Source of the DNA: an uncultured Lactobacillus sp.
GTDB taxonomy: Bacteria; Bacillota; Bacilli; Lactobacillales; Lactobacillaceae
Length of the DNA: 64,000 bases
Direction of reading: 5' to 3'
Assembly (NCBI RefSeq): GCF_948948975.1
Contig: NZ_CARBVX010000003.1
Span: 81,617 to 145,616 of the forward strand
Shown here in pieces: positions 42,206 to 51,408 of the stretch. The notes under the pieces were generated by a model. The model did no database searches. It was not told the DNA's origin and saw only the letters and a list, made by a program, of their open reading frames with translations. How positions within the stretch are numbered: position 1 is the first letter of the stretch; every line of letters starts with the position of its first letter. A program made the position numbers and the translations under genes.

Positions 42206-42221
42206 TGTTTCACGTGAAACT
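42206..42221. other. parS-like ParB binding site
   Basis: TGTTTCACGTGAAACT matches the bacterial parS consensus TGTTNCACGTGAAACA at all but the last base, and its core GTTTCACGTGAAAC is a perfect palindrome. It overlaps the last bases of the esterase gene. parS sites cluster near the replication origin and load ParB. Confidence 0.8.
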
Positions 42222-43038
42222 AAACGTAAATTTTTCTACTTTTCAACCATTCAAGGCTCAATTCAAACCAATGTGCCAGATGTGGATCAGCTTTACGTTC
42301 AGCAGTTGCCAATTCAGGAGTAGCAAGAGAAAAACCATGGCCACCCTTATTAAACAAGTGTGCTTCAAAGCTAACTCTATTTTTTCTTAGGGCAGTAATA
42401 TATTCAATAGTATTATCAATTAAGACAACTGGATCATCTACTGCTTGAAAAATAAAAGTAGGTGGTGTTTCAGGAGTAACTCCTAACGCTGTATCTAATA
42501 AATCCTTCGCAGTTGGCATTTTTTCCTTAGCATAAGAAGGTAAAGGAAAACCAATGTCTTTAATATTAATTAACGGATAACCTAAAATAGTCGCATTTGG
42601 TGATACTTTATCATGCTCAAAGTGATATTCAGACTGCCACTTTTTACTTTCTGCCATTACATTCATTGAGCTAACAACATGACCACCGGCTGAAAAACCA
42701 ATTGTTGTAATTTTATCCTTATCAAGGCCTAACTTCTCACTGTTTTCTCTAAAGTATGCAACAGCAGTTAAACCTGATAAAGCAGCATCAGGATAAATCC
42801 TACCAGGATCGGTAGTTAAATTATATGAAACTATTGCTGCATCGAATCCATGAGCTGCATAAGCTAATGCAACTGGTTCGCCTTCTCTTAATGATAAATG
42901 ATCAAAACTACCACCTGGAAAGACTAACATTAGTGGTCTTTTCTTTAGGAGAAGTTGTGGATTATCTTGCAAACTATAATAAGTAACGTTAAATTCACGA
43001 CCATTAAAATTTGTTAACGTTAAATTCTCTATTTTCAT
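42220..43038 (-). CDS. Alpha/beta hydrolase, acetyl-esterase-like
   Basis: The 272-residue protein has the hydrolase fold with LVFPGGSFDHL (oxyanion region), nucleophile Ser in GFSAGGH, catalytic Asp near DDPVVL and His in GGHGFSL. It resembles BD-FAE/Axe-type sugar esterases of lactobacilli. Next to the GH31 and amino-sugar genes, removal of acetyl groups from sugars is a fair guess. Four CDS farther along the strand are unrelated. No signal peptide. Confidence 0.85.
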   Translation of the reverse strand: MKIENLTLTNFNGREFNVTYYSLQDNPQLLLKKRPLMLVFPGGSFDHLSLREGEPVALAYAAHGFDAAIVSYNLTTDPGRIYPDAALSGLTAVAYFRENSEKLGLDKDKITTIGFSAGGHVVSSMNVMAESKKWQSEYHFEHDKVSPNATILGYPLINIKDIGFPLPSYAKEKMPTAKDLLDTALGVTPETPPTFIFQAVDDPVVLIDNTIEYITALRKNRVSFEAHLFNKGGHGFSLATPELATAERKADPHLAHWFELSLEWLKSRKIYV

Positions 43039-43060
43039 CTTACAATGCCTCTATTTATCT

Positions 43061-43822
43061 CTACTTTTTATTTTCTTTATTTGTTAAAGTATGTGCTAAG
43101 AATATTGTAGTCAATGGTACTGTTAAAAGCACACCAATAAACGAATATACGATAATTAAAAACTCATCCACAAAAAGTTTATCATTTAAAATTTCAAATA
43201 AGGAATAATTTAGTCTCATATACCAAATAAATATTGGAAGAAAACTACCAAATAAACCAAATAAGATTGTATTCATGGCGGTCCCTAATACATCTGCACC
43301 AACTTCATTTCCGCTTTCGATTAATTGCTTTTGGGTAATGTTAGGATCATGACGCTTCAACTCAAGTAAACCAGCACTCATTGCAACACTGGCTTCCGCA
43401 ATTGCACCTAACATTGAAAAGATTGCAACTAAAATTGCGATTTGAGAAAAACTAATTCCTACATTTAATGATAATCCAATTAATTCTTCTCCCGCCTGGT
43501 CTCCAAAGCCTTGAGTTTGGGCCAAATTTTCAAACAAGATAATTATCAGCATTACAATTACACTTACACATAAGGCAGTTAAAAAGGCGTTTTTAGCTAC
43601 AGTATAATCATGGGTTCCTAAATAAATAATCGTCAGTAATTTCAAGGGAATAAATATTGCTCCGACTAATATTATATTTACTCCCCAGGAAATAAGCAGT
43701 GCAACTAAAATCAGTAAACAGGCATTGATAACGACGCTTAGATAACTCTTAAAACCAGTTTTTCCTCCGACTATAATCATCAGTATCAAAAGAATTAATA
43801 AAAGAGCAGTTAAAGTTGTCAT
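43061..43822 (-). CDS. YibE/F family membrane protein (small subunit)
   Basis: The 253-residue protein has about seven helices and the YibE/F pattern SMLGAIAEASVAMSAGLLEL followed by GADVLGTAMNTILFGLFG. Its start overlaps the end of the upstream YibE/F gene by four bases (ATGA), so they are coupled and probably form one complex. The function of the family is unknown; transport is often assumed. Confidence 0.85.
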   Translation of the reverse strand: MTTLTALLLILLILMIIVGGKTGFKSYLSVVINACLLILVALLISWGVNIILVGAIFIPLKLLTIIYLGTHDYTVAKNAFLTALCVSVIVMLIIILFENLAQTQGFGDQAGEELIGLSLNVGISFSQIAILVAIFSMLGAIAEASVAMSAGLLELKRHDPNITQKQLIESGNEVGADVLGTAMNTILFGLFGSFLPIFIWYMRLNYSLFEILNDKLFVDEFLIIVYSFIGVLLTVPLTTIFLAHTLTNKENKK

Positions 43823-44925
43823 TTTTCTATCACCTCTGCTTTTTTATTTCTTAAAAATACAGCACTACATAGAGTTGCAAAAATCACTGTCAGTACAATT
43901 CCAATTGCTGAACTTAAACTCTGGATGACCCCTAAAGAAAGAGTATATTTAAAGGTATAGACTAAAGTATTATTATCTCTTAGATACAAAATTGTCATTG
44001 GTAAGGCTTCAGCCATAAAAATTAAAACCAATACATTTATTAATGGCCCCATAATTTCTTGCCCTAAAGTTCGTCCGCTAATAAATAGTTCTTTAAATTT
44101 TAGGTCGGTCTTATGTTTTGCAAGTGCATAAAGACTAGAAACAATATCAGTTGCTTCATCCATGACCGCTCCAAGAACTCCTAGAATTGTTTGAGATAAA
44201 AATAAAGCTCGTGGATCTTGAGTAGCATAGTCAACTGCTTCATAATCAATTCCACGTTCATGAGTTAATCTCATAACTAAATAAAAGATACCAAAAGAGA
44301 TAAAAACCCCTAACAAAGTAGCAGTTAAAGTCACCAGCATTTTTTGATTAAAGCCTTGTACTATGACTAGAGAAACAAAAGTAAACAGTATTGCTGCAAT
44401 ACTATAAATTAAGAAAATTCTTGTTCCATTTTCCCTTACATCACTCTTAATTACAAAATAAAAAATTATACTATTTAAGATCATTGAAATTAAAAGTAAG
44501 CTAGCTTGTTTTCCTGTAATTAAAACAATTACACTAATCGTCAAAAACATGCTTAAAACAACAACCCAGTCACGTTTTGGTTCAACTAATTTAGGTTTCC
44601 CTTTAACAAATGAAACAATTACACGCTGATGTGGTTTATACTTTTGTGAAATCGCTTGGGACGGAGAATAAGTATTAGTAACTAAGAATGTCTTCCCCTT
44701 ATATTTTCCGGACAAAATTTTTAGATGTAGATTTTGTTGACGTACCTCGTCTTTGTTTTCATAGTTGTCTTTTGTCTTATCAACCAATGTATCTTTTATT
44801 TGACTATCAGTAATGACCGCAATTGGCCTACTTGCAAAAGCAGTTGAAAAATAGGTAATTAGAGTAAAAAATATTCCAACAAATAAGACTGCTAAACTAA
44901 GCCAAATTTTTGCATTCTTCTTCAC
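43819..44925 (-). CDS. YibE/F family membrane protein (large subunit)
   Basis: The 368-residue protein has a first helix, an extracytoplasmic domain of about 100 residues (an OB-like stretch, KILSGKYKGKTFLVTN, about 70-120), then seven or so helices. The family block VLGAVMDEATDIVSSLYAL and GRTLGQEIMGPLINVLVLIF is clear. It heads a two-gene unit, diverging from the antiporter gene across an 18-base palindrome. Confidence 0.88.
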   Translation of the reverse strand: MKKNAKIWLSLAVLFVGIFFTLITYFSTAFASRPIAVITDSQIKDTLVDKTKDNYENKDEVRQQNLHLKILSGKYKGKTFLVTNTYSPSQAISQKYKPHQRVIVSFVKGKPKLVEPKRDWVVVLSMFLTISVIVLITGKQASLLLISMILNSIIFYFVIKSDVRENGTRIFLIYSIAAILFTFVSLVIVQGFNQKMLVTLTATLLGVFISFGIFYLVMRLTHERGIDYEAVDYATQDPRALFLSQTILGVLGAVMDEATDIVSSLYALAKHKTDLKFKELFISGRTLGQEIMGPLINVLVLIFMAEALPMTILYLRDNNTLVYTFKYTLSLGVIQSLSSAIGIVLTVIFATLCSAVFLRNKKAEVIEK

Positions 44926-44959
44926 TTTTTCGCCTTCCCTAAATAATTCAATGGTTAGT

Positions 44960-44977
44960 ATGCTACTATAGTAGCAT
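44960..44977. promoter_or_regulatory. Perfect 18-base palindrome between yibE/F and the antiporter gene
   Basis: ATGCTACTATAGTAGCAT is its own reverse complement and holds TATAGT-type -10 sequences on both strands. It looks like an operator in a divergent promoter. No regulator gene is adjacent. Confidence 0.5.
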
Positions 44978-45029
44978 TAAAAGTTTTTACTAATTATTAA
45001 AAAATAGTAATTTATCTGAGGTAGATTTA

Positions 45030-46601
45030 ATGGAACTTATGATTTCAACTTTTACCCTAGCAATTGCCGCGGCAATCAGTATTATTATTGCTCAAGCAAT
45101 TGATAAGGTATCTGTTAACTATATAAGCATGCTCGTTGGAATAATTATTGGTCTTATCCCCTTCCTAAATAGCCAAATTGCTAGCTTTGATTCAGAAATT
45201 TTTATGGAACTGATCGTAGCTCCGCTTCTTTTTTTCGAAGGCCAAAAAACTAGAATTCATAATATTAGTAGAAGAATTAAAGAAATTATTGGATTAACCG
45301 TGGTCATGGTTTTACTCGCCTTAATTGTAGGCGGCTTTAGTATCCATTTTCTTGCTGGCATCAGTCTTCCACTTGCATTTATTATTGGGAGTATTAGTAC
45401 ACCAACGGATGCAACGGCAAGTGAAGCCGTAACTAATGGTTTACGAATGCCTAGACGAGTAACAACTTCATTAAAGGCTGAGTCACTTTTTAACGATGCT
45501 TCCGGTATTATTTTACTTAATATGAGTTTACTTTGGTTTGCTAATGGTTATATCAACTACGGTCAAACAATTTATGACTTCTTTATTTCTTCATTAGGAG
45601 GAGCAGTATTAGGATTTGCAGCAGCTTGGATAATCATTATTTTTCGTCAAAGTCTCATTAGATCAAGATTTAATTCTTTAAATGCCCAAAACTTAATTTA
45701 TGTCCTTACTCCTCTGGCACTTTATGCCTTTGCAGAAGAATTACATGTTTCTGGAATTATCGCTGTTGTGGTTGCCGGCTTATTACATAATGCAGAGTCT
45801 CAACAGAGTTTGCTCCTTAATTCAAGACAAATCCATATGGGACGAGATTTGCAAAATCTTATTTCAGATATTTTTAACAGTATGGTTTTTATAATTTTGG
45901 GATTAATGATGGTTAGAATATCCCGTAATAAATTATTTAATGGAGATCTATCAAAATGGATTCTCGTAGGCTTCATTGTTTACCTTGCTAATTTACTTGT
46001 TCGTTATATCTATGGGCGTTTAATTATTCGTTATGATCGACGAGAAAGCACTGTATTTTCACTTGGCGGTATTCACGGAGCAGTTACATTAGCTTTAGCT
46101 TTAACAATTAATGCTACTTTTTTAGGAACTAAAAATTACAATCTAGTTATTATGTCTGAAGCAGTTTTAATTATTTTGAGCATGCTTGTGCCTACTATTG
46201 TATTTCAATTTATTCTTCCCCATGAAGTTAGTGATGAAGAAGCACACATTGTTATAGAAAAAATCCGTAATGAAATGGTTAAACAAGCCTTAATTTCTAT
46301 CCATAAAATGTACCTACCTAAAAGAGTAAAGCGACACGTCATCTATACTTTGCTTAATCAAAAAAGAGTCGTTAAAACTCGAGAATACATGCGAGTTTTG
46401 TTTAAAACAATTGATCAACCGAATTTAACTAAGTCCGAACAGTATTTACAACGTCTGGCCTTTTTTAGAGCCTTCGCTGTAGAAAGAGAGTATTTGGAAA
46501 TGATCGGACAAAAAGAAAGCAAATATCGCACATATATCTTAAGCCTTTATAATGATGTTCTTTTAGCTGAATCACTAATTATCGAACCTGAAGACGAATA
46601 A
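45030..46601 (+). CDS. CPA1-family Na+/H+ antiporter
   Basis: The 523-residue protein has about 12 helices with the CPA1 motifs SISTPTDATASEAVT and AESLFNDASGIIL (the Asn-Asp pair of the ion site), FFEGQKTRI, and GGIHGAVTLALAL near residue 350. A cytoplasmic tail of about 120 residues follows. It exchanges Na+ or K+ for protons to keep cytoplasmic pH. GAGG precedes the ATG by 9 bases. It is monocistronic. Confidence 0.92.
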   Translation: MELMISTFTLAIAAAISIIIAQAIDKVSVNYISMLVGIIIGLIPFLNSQIASFDSEIFMELIVAPLLFFEGQKTRIHNISRRIKEIIGLTVVMVLLALIVGGFSIHFLAGISLPLAFIIGSISTPTDATASEAVTNGLRMPRRVTTSLKAESLFNDASGIILLNMSLLWFANGYINYGQTIYDFFISSLGGAVLGFAAAWIIIIFRQSLIRSRFNSLNAQNLIYVLTPLALYAFAEELHVSGIIAVVVAGLLHNAESQQSLLLNSRQIHMGRDLQNLISDIFNSMVFIILGLMMVRISRNKLFNGDLSKWILVGFIVYLANLLVRYIYGRLIIRYDRRESTVFSLGGIHGAVTLALALTINATFLGTKNYNLVIMSEAVLIILSMLVPTIVFQFILPHEVSDEEAHIVIEKIRNEMVKQALISIHKMYLPKRVKRHVIYTLLNQKRVVKTREYMRVLFKTIDQPNLTKSEQYLQRLAFFRAFAVEREYLEMIGQKESKYRTYILSLYNDVLLAESLIIEPEDE

Positions 46602-46630
46602 ATAATTCTGAGAAAAAGTCTAAAATAAAG

Positions 46631-46685
46631 AAAACACTGGTATATCATTGTTAAAATAAATATTGATATACCAGTGTTTTTATTT
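46631..46685. terminator. Bidirectional terminator
   Basis: AAAACACTGGTATATCA pairs perfectly with TGATATACCAGTGTTTT around a 16-base loop. Confidence 0.9.
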
Positions 46686-46740
46686 TCTAAAGAGTTATGG
46701 TCTAAGTCAAATTAAGACTTATTTATCAGACTCAATTATT

Positions 46741-47460
46741 TTATTTATTAAAAAAGCGATCCCACCAATGGTGTTTTTTCTTAGGACGAATTTGCATTTG
46801 AGCTAAAGTACGATGAATATTTTCTTCTACCTGCTGCTTACGACGCTTTTCTTCGTTCTCTCTAGCTTTTTTTAAAATTTCTTCATGAGCCTCTTGCTCA
46901 CTTTTTTGTTCTTCAGTAATCTTTTTGGCAGCTTCCTGATCTTTCTCATTAGCTTTTTCTTTAAAATCGTCTGATTCTGGCTCAGCTAATTGGTGTGAAC
47001 GATCAATTAATTTTTTATTTTGAGCTTCAACACGCGCTACCTGCTTTTGCAAATCTTCAATTGCTTTATTCTGATTTGCAATAGTATTTTGTAGCATCGT
47101 TAAAAGTTTAACTACTTGATCAGCATCAACAGTGGCAGTATTAGTAGCAACTGATTTTTGCATTTTTGCTGCTTTTTTAGCTTCTTCAGTTTTTTTATCG
47201 CTTACTGCAAAAATCTGTCTTGCTGCTTCTTGCAAGGTTAAATCAGCATTTTTAGACAAAGCTCTAAAAGCTTTTAAATCTTCAATATCCTTTGCCGAGT
47301 ACAAGCGAGACTTTTGCTTGGTTCTTTCATAGTAATCTTTATTTCCAGTAACCTTTTCCACGATTAACGAATACTTTCTTAACGTTGCTACGCTAATATG
47401 AAGTTCTTCCGCCGTTTTTGCTGGGACCTCAAGTTCTTCAAAATTATGGTCGCTTGCCAT
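46741..47460 (-). CDS. MerR-like helix-turn-helix and coiled-coil protein (RacA-like layout)
   Basis: The 239-residue protein has an N-terminal MerR-like wHTH (TAEELHISVATLRKYSLIVEK ... YSAKDIEDLKAFRAL, about residues 14-70), a long coiled coil (about 115-225) and a short basic aromatic tail (KKKHHWWDRFFNK) that could bind membrane. This is the layout of RacA and DUF3967-type proteins, which bind DNA and polymerise. It lies 30 bases downstream of ddl on the same strand and 4.5 kb from a parS site. A chromosome-organising role is only an inference. Confidence 0.75.
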   Translation of the reverse strand: MASDHNFEELEVPAKTAEELHISVATLRKYSLIVEKVTGNKDYYERTKQKSRLYSAKDIEDLKAFRALSKNADLTLQEAARQIFAVSDKKTEEAKKAAKMQKSVATNTATVDADQVVKLLTMLQNTIANQNKAIEDLQKQVARVEAQNKKLIDRSHQLAEPESDDFKEKANEKDQEAAKKITEEQKSEQEAHEEILKKARENEEKRRKQQVEENIHRTLAQMQIRPKKKHHWWDRFFNK

Positions 47461-47489
47461 CCTAAATTCTCCCTTTACTTAAACTAAGT

Positions 47490-48575
47490 TTAATCATGTT
47501 TATGTAACAAAGTCTTCTTATGATCGTAGCGTTCGATTGCGTAATCAATTAATTTAGTAATTAAGTCAGTATATGGAATTCCAATCTCTTCAAATAACTT
47601 AGGATACATACTAATATTAGTAAAGCCTGGAAGAGCATTTACTTCTGTTAAAACAACTTCATTATCTTCAGTACGAAGCATCGAATCGATACGAGCCAAG
47701 CCACTACATTCAGTTGCTTGGAACACTTTTAAGGCATTTTTTCTAACTGTTTCAACAATTCCCTCAGGAAGCTTAGCGGGAATTTCTAAAGTTGATGTTG
47801 AGTCATCATCATACTTATTTTCATACGTATAGAATGAATCTTTTGCATTAATAATTTGACCAACACCTGCAACGATTGGCTTATCATTTCCTAAAACAGC
47901 AGTTTCTACTTCAGTACCGTGAACAGTTTCTTCAACTAAAACCTTGTCATCATATTTAAAGGCCTCAGCTAAAGCAACCTTGTATTCTTTTTCGTTAGTA
48001 ACATGACTTACACCAACTGAAGAGCCTTGGTTTGATGGCTTAACAAATAAATCTGAACCCAATTGGCTAGCTACGTATTCATAGTCTAACTTCTCGTTAT
48101 CTGGATCATTATATTCAAAACGCTTAACTGCAATCCATTTTGCTACAGGAACACCAGCACGTTGAGCGAGGATCTTAGTCATTTCCTTATCCATCGTTAC
48201 AGCTGCAGCTAAAACATCATCTCCAACAAATGGCTTATCTAAAACTCTAAATAGTCCTTGTAGACAACCATCTTCACCTAAATTTCCGTGTACAATTGGA
48301 AAAAATACGTCAATTTCAGGACGATCTTTTAGTTCAATAATATTAGAAATATTAGCTACTTTATGAGGATTAGCCACTTCCATTTTTGGATTATCTAATA
48401 CTTTACGAGAATCTGTATCATCAGCTAAGTATCCATCGTTAGTAATCCACATTGGATAAACATCAAATTTATTAGTATCAATTTCTTCATAAATGTTGTG
48501 GGCAGACATGATAGAAACTTCATATTCTGAAGAATTTCCACCGAAGATCAAACCTACCTTAATTTTGTCAGTCAT
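47490..48575 (-). CDS. ddl: D-alanine--D-alanine ligase
   Basis: The 361-residue ATP-grasp ligase joins two D-Ala for the peptidoglycan precursor. GLIFGGNSSEYEVSIMSA, VKPSNQGSSVGVS and LTEVNALPGF are the family blocks. The omega-loop reads FYTYENKY; the last Tyr corresponds, from memory, to the Tyr kept by D-Ala ligases and replaced by Phe in D-Lac ligases, which suggests vancomycin-sensitive precursors. The start at 48575 has AAGGAGATAAAAAT upstream; the longer frame does not. It may be co-transcribed with the RacA-like gene. Confidence 0.95.
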   Translation of the reverse strand: MTDKIKVGLIFGGNSSEYEVSIMSAHNIYEEIDTNKFDVYPMWITNDGYLADDTDSRKVLDNPKMEVANPHKVANISNIIELKDRPEIDVFFPIVHGNLGEDGCLQGLFRVLDKPFVGDDVLAAAVTMDKEMTKILAQRAGVPVAKWIAVKRFEYNDPDNEKLDYEYVASQLGSDLFVKPSNQGSSVGVSHVTNEKEYKVALAEAFKYDDKVLVEETVHGTEVETAVLGNDKPIVAGVGQIINAKDSFYTYENKYDDDSTSTLEIPAKLPEGIVETVRKNALKVFQATECSGLARIDSMLRTEDNEVVLTEVNALPGFTNISMYPKLFEEIGIPYTDLITKLIDYAIERYDHKKTLLHKHD

Positions 48576-48734
48576 ATTTTTATCTCCTTTTTGTCCTCGA
48601 AACCTTATTATAAACAATCGTGACGCTATAATGCATTAATTTCGAAAAAAAGTCTAAAAAGAATGAAATTTTTTTATAATTACGGTATATATATTACTAT
48701 CATTCTACTATCTGATTTGCTAAAAGGAGTAAAT

Positions 48735-50261
48735 ATGACGTTTACAAAAAAAGCAGCCGTTTTTTTAGCAACTATTGTGTTAAGTATAGGCCCTTCCACC
48801 GTTATAGCTACTACCACACAGGCTGCAACATTTACTAAAGAGGAAATTCAAGAAGTTCATCAAATTCAAAATCAATATAAAAACTTACCTAAGGAAAATT
48901 TTAACATCAGCAATCTTTATGCCAACCCACCTCATCTAACAGCTCCCTTTTCACCAGGCTCTATTAAAAATTCTTATATCAATTCTCAATTAGATTATAT
49001 TAACTTTTATCGAGCTTTATTTGACTTACCAAGTATTTCAACAAATAAAACAGATAATGATAACGCTCAAATCACGGCGAGCGTTATGGCTGCAATCAAA
49101 GCTAATCCATTCACTAACCAACATGGTCTACCTAGTGAAACTAGACCCGATTATATTAGCGATATGTATTGGACAATTGCCAAAAACGTTTCTGCAAGTT
49201 CAAATTTAAATTTTAACGTAAGTAATCAATCCGCTGGTGATGTAATCACAGATCTATTGACTGACACCTACAATCTCGATGGGTCAGACACTGGACATCG
49301 TGCATGGCTTTTATCTAGTCGACTTACAACTACAGGTATTGGCGCGGCTTACGGTGAAAATAATTATCGCTATTCTGTTCAACAAGTTGCTTATCCGAGT
49401 GATGGTTACAAAGCAGCTGCAAAAAGTACAGTCGCTTATCCAAATAGTGGCGTTTTTCCAATTGAATTACTTCAGGGAAACAATATTGCCTGGTCGCTCT
49501 ATTTATCTGATAAAACTATTTCTGGTACTCCTAAAATTACAATTACTGATCTTGACACCGGTCAAACTAGTCAAGCAATAAAAGTTAATAACTTTAGCAG
49601 CAAGGGATACGGCTATTTTGATACTATACTGACCTACTTTCCTGGAGACATTAAGTTAGTCTCAGGACACGAATATAACGTAAATATTTCTAATGTCTAT
49701 CAGTACAGCTTTAAGCTTTTTAATCAAGTCGCTGCCAACCAACCAAAATTAGAAATTTTGGAAGATAAAACTAAGACTAAAAATAAGGTTAAAAATTCAT
49801 CTACTATCTCATCTTCTCAAAATATTAAAGAAAGTACTGATAAAACGACCCGCAATATCTTAAAACAAGTTGATGATCCATCTTCGAATATAACCATCAA
49901 ATCCGCTCTCTTACTTCAAGCGGAAGAGTTACGGGATTCTTTAAATAAAAATCGTCGAATGAACCCTATAGTTTTTGGTCGCTCTTATCAAGATGGGTAC
50001 TCTTACTACAATTTAGGCGAAGATCAATGGTTCCATAATTTTTATGTTTACAATAACCCAGACCTAACTGCAGGCGTAGTAAATATTGATAATCACTCTC
50101 TTGATACCAATATTTACACTAGCCCTTATCCGAGCTTACAAAAACAAACTTCTAATCACGTTACCTCTGGAAAAAGCTATGCTTATGGGCAATCCATTAC
50201 AACTAACCATACAACCTGGTATTATCTTGGTAAAAAACAATGGATTCGGCAATTTAATTAA
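48735..50261 (+). CDS. Secreted CAP-domain protein with two C-terminal SLAP-like modules
   Basis: The 508-residue precursor has a signal peptide (AVFLATIVLSIGPS, ending TTTQAA). A CAP/SCP-like domain occupies about residues 60-240 (LDYINFYRALFDLPS, DTGHRAWLLSSRLTTTGIGAAYG). A beta-rich region, a Ser/Lys linker (about 350-390), and two SLAP-like modules (SYYNLGEDQWFHNFYV and WYYLGKKQWIRQFN) follow. The SLAP modules suggest non-covalent binding to wall polymers. AAAAGGAG precedes the ATG at 48735 by six bases. CAP proteins in bacteria are mostly uncharacterised; adhesion or wall remodelling is inferred. Confidence 0.82.
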   Translation: MTFTKKAAVFLATIVLSIGPSTVIATTTQAATFTKEEIQEVHQIQNQYKNLPKENFNISNLYANPPHLTAPFSPGSIKNSYINSQLDYINFYRALFDLPSISTNKTDNDNAQITASVMAAIKANPFTNQHGLPSETRPDYISDMYWTIAKNVSASSNLNFNVSNQSAGDVITDLLTDTYNLDGSDTGHRAWLLSSRLTTTGIGAAYGENNYRYSVQQVAYPSDGYKAAAKSTVAYPNSGVFPIELLQGNNIAWSLYLSDKTISGTPKITITDLDTGQTSQAIKVNNFSSKGYGYFDTILTYFPGDIKLVSGHEYNVNISNVYQYSFKLFNQVAANQPKLEILEDKTKTKNKVKNSSTISSSQNIKESTDKTTRNILKQVDDPSSNITIKSALLLQAEELRDSLNKNRRMNPIVFGRSYQDGYSYYNLGEDQWFHNFYVYNNPDLTAGVVNIDNHSLDTNIYTSPYPSLQKQTSNHVTSGKSYAYGQSITTNHTTWYYLGKKQWIRQFN

Positions 50262-50493
50262 TAAACTAATACTCTAAAAAAACTTATAAAGTAACTAATT
50301 ATATTATTTAAGAATAATTAATAGTTTCAACTTGATTTAAAGCTTAATTACTGTAAAAATAAGTATTGAGAAATGGTTGAGGACCCTTACAAGAGCCATT
50401 ATGGCTGTTGCAAATTACAATTATTTTATACCCTAACTACTTTACACTTACTTGAATACAATTAAGCTCATCCAATCCGGCGCCATTTCTTAG

Positions 50494-50528
50494 AAAAAGG
50501 TCTCAGGTTAAAACCTGAGACCTTTTTT
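50494..50528. terminator. Bidirectional terminator
   Basis: AAAAAGGTCTCAGGTT pairs perfectly with AACCTGAGACCTTTTT. The 230 bases between it and the CAP gene hold nothing I can support. Confidence 0.88.
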
Positions 50529-50547
50529 GCATCTTTATTTAAAATTT

Positions 50548-51387
50548 TTATTTGACACTAGTAATTTGCCAAGTAATAGTACTAATTACAAATAAAACTA
50601 CTCCAACAATTACTAATTCCAAGAAAATCCCACTAGCTATCTCTAAAAAATAACCAATATTTAAAATAAAGCCTTCAACCTCAAAAATTGTTGGAATAAA
50701 TGCTAGTAATCCAAAAATCCCAATCAAGCAAATTGATGCTCTCATTCCTCCGGCAGCAAACATATGAATTAAACGTCGAGTTGAGACAACTTCTTGTAAT
50801 CTTCTAATCTGCTGATAAACTAAAATACCGACAAAAATAATTATCAAAATACTCAAAACTAATAATACTATCTCGATATTTGCCATTAATGTAGTATTTG
50901 CTAAACCAAAACTCGTTATAATTGCATACAGACCGCTATTTTTATTTTTCCTGAGCTTTTCTTGTACTGATTTAGCTTCCATGGATGAATTATCATCTAT
51001 TTTCGTTAAAATAATTTTTCTAATTTGGCTAGCTAAACTAGAATTTTCAGCTCTAAATAAATGGATACCTAAAGTATAATCAATCATTGCATCTGCAATT
51101 GGTCTCGTTTGTTCAACAGTAAGGAGATTATTAGTGCTATTATTACTACTTCTGTCAGCACCAATTGCCGCAGCGAAATTATCAAACTTCTGATTAATAT
51201 ATCGTTCAGCAACTACTCCGTTACTTTCCTTTGCAATTTGGCTTTTCATAAAAATTGGATTCATAAAAGTTACTAAGCCAAAAAATAAGACCACAATTGT
51301 AAAAATTGCAATTCCAAAGGATCTTTTATCATGCACAGTTTGAGCTTGGTCAATTCTCCGTAACTCACTGCGTGTGCGTACTGCCAT
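50548..51387 (-). CDS. Membrane protein of unknown function, TetR-linked
   Basis: The 279-residue protein has one N-terminal helix, an extracytoplasmic domain of about 120 residues (NGVVAERYINQKFDNFAAAIGA), then three helices in the C-terminal half. It lies 21 bases downstream of a TetR regulator gene, so the regulator probably controls it. I do not recognise a family. Confidence 0.7.
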   Translation of the reverse strand: MAVRTRSELRRIDQAQTVHDKRSFGIAIFTIVVLFFGLVTFMNPIFMKSQIAKESNGVVAERYINQKFDNFAAAIGADRSSNNSTNNLLTVEQTRPIADAMIDYTLGIHLFRAENSSLASQIRKIILTKIDDNSSMEAKSVQEKLRKNKNSGLYAIITSFGLANTTLMANIEIVLLVLSILIIIFVGILVYQQIRRLQEVVSTRRLIHMFAAGGMRASICLIGIFGLLAFIPTIFEVEGFILNIGYFLEIASGIFLELVIVGVVLFVISTITWQITSVK

Positions 51388-51408
51388 TTCCTAGACCTTC
51401 CTTAAAAA

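Noticed and set aside
50373-50465. A 30-codon ORF on the plus strand between the CAP protein gene and the terminator
   Set aside because: No ribosome site precedes its ATG and no signal or hydrophobic pattern is present.
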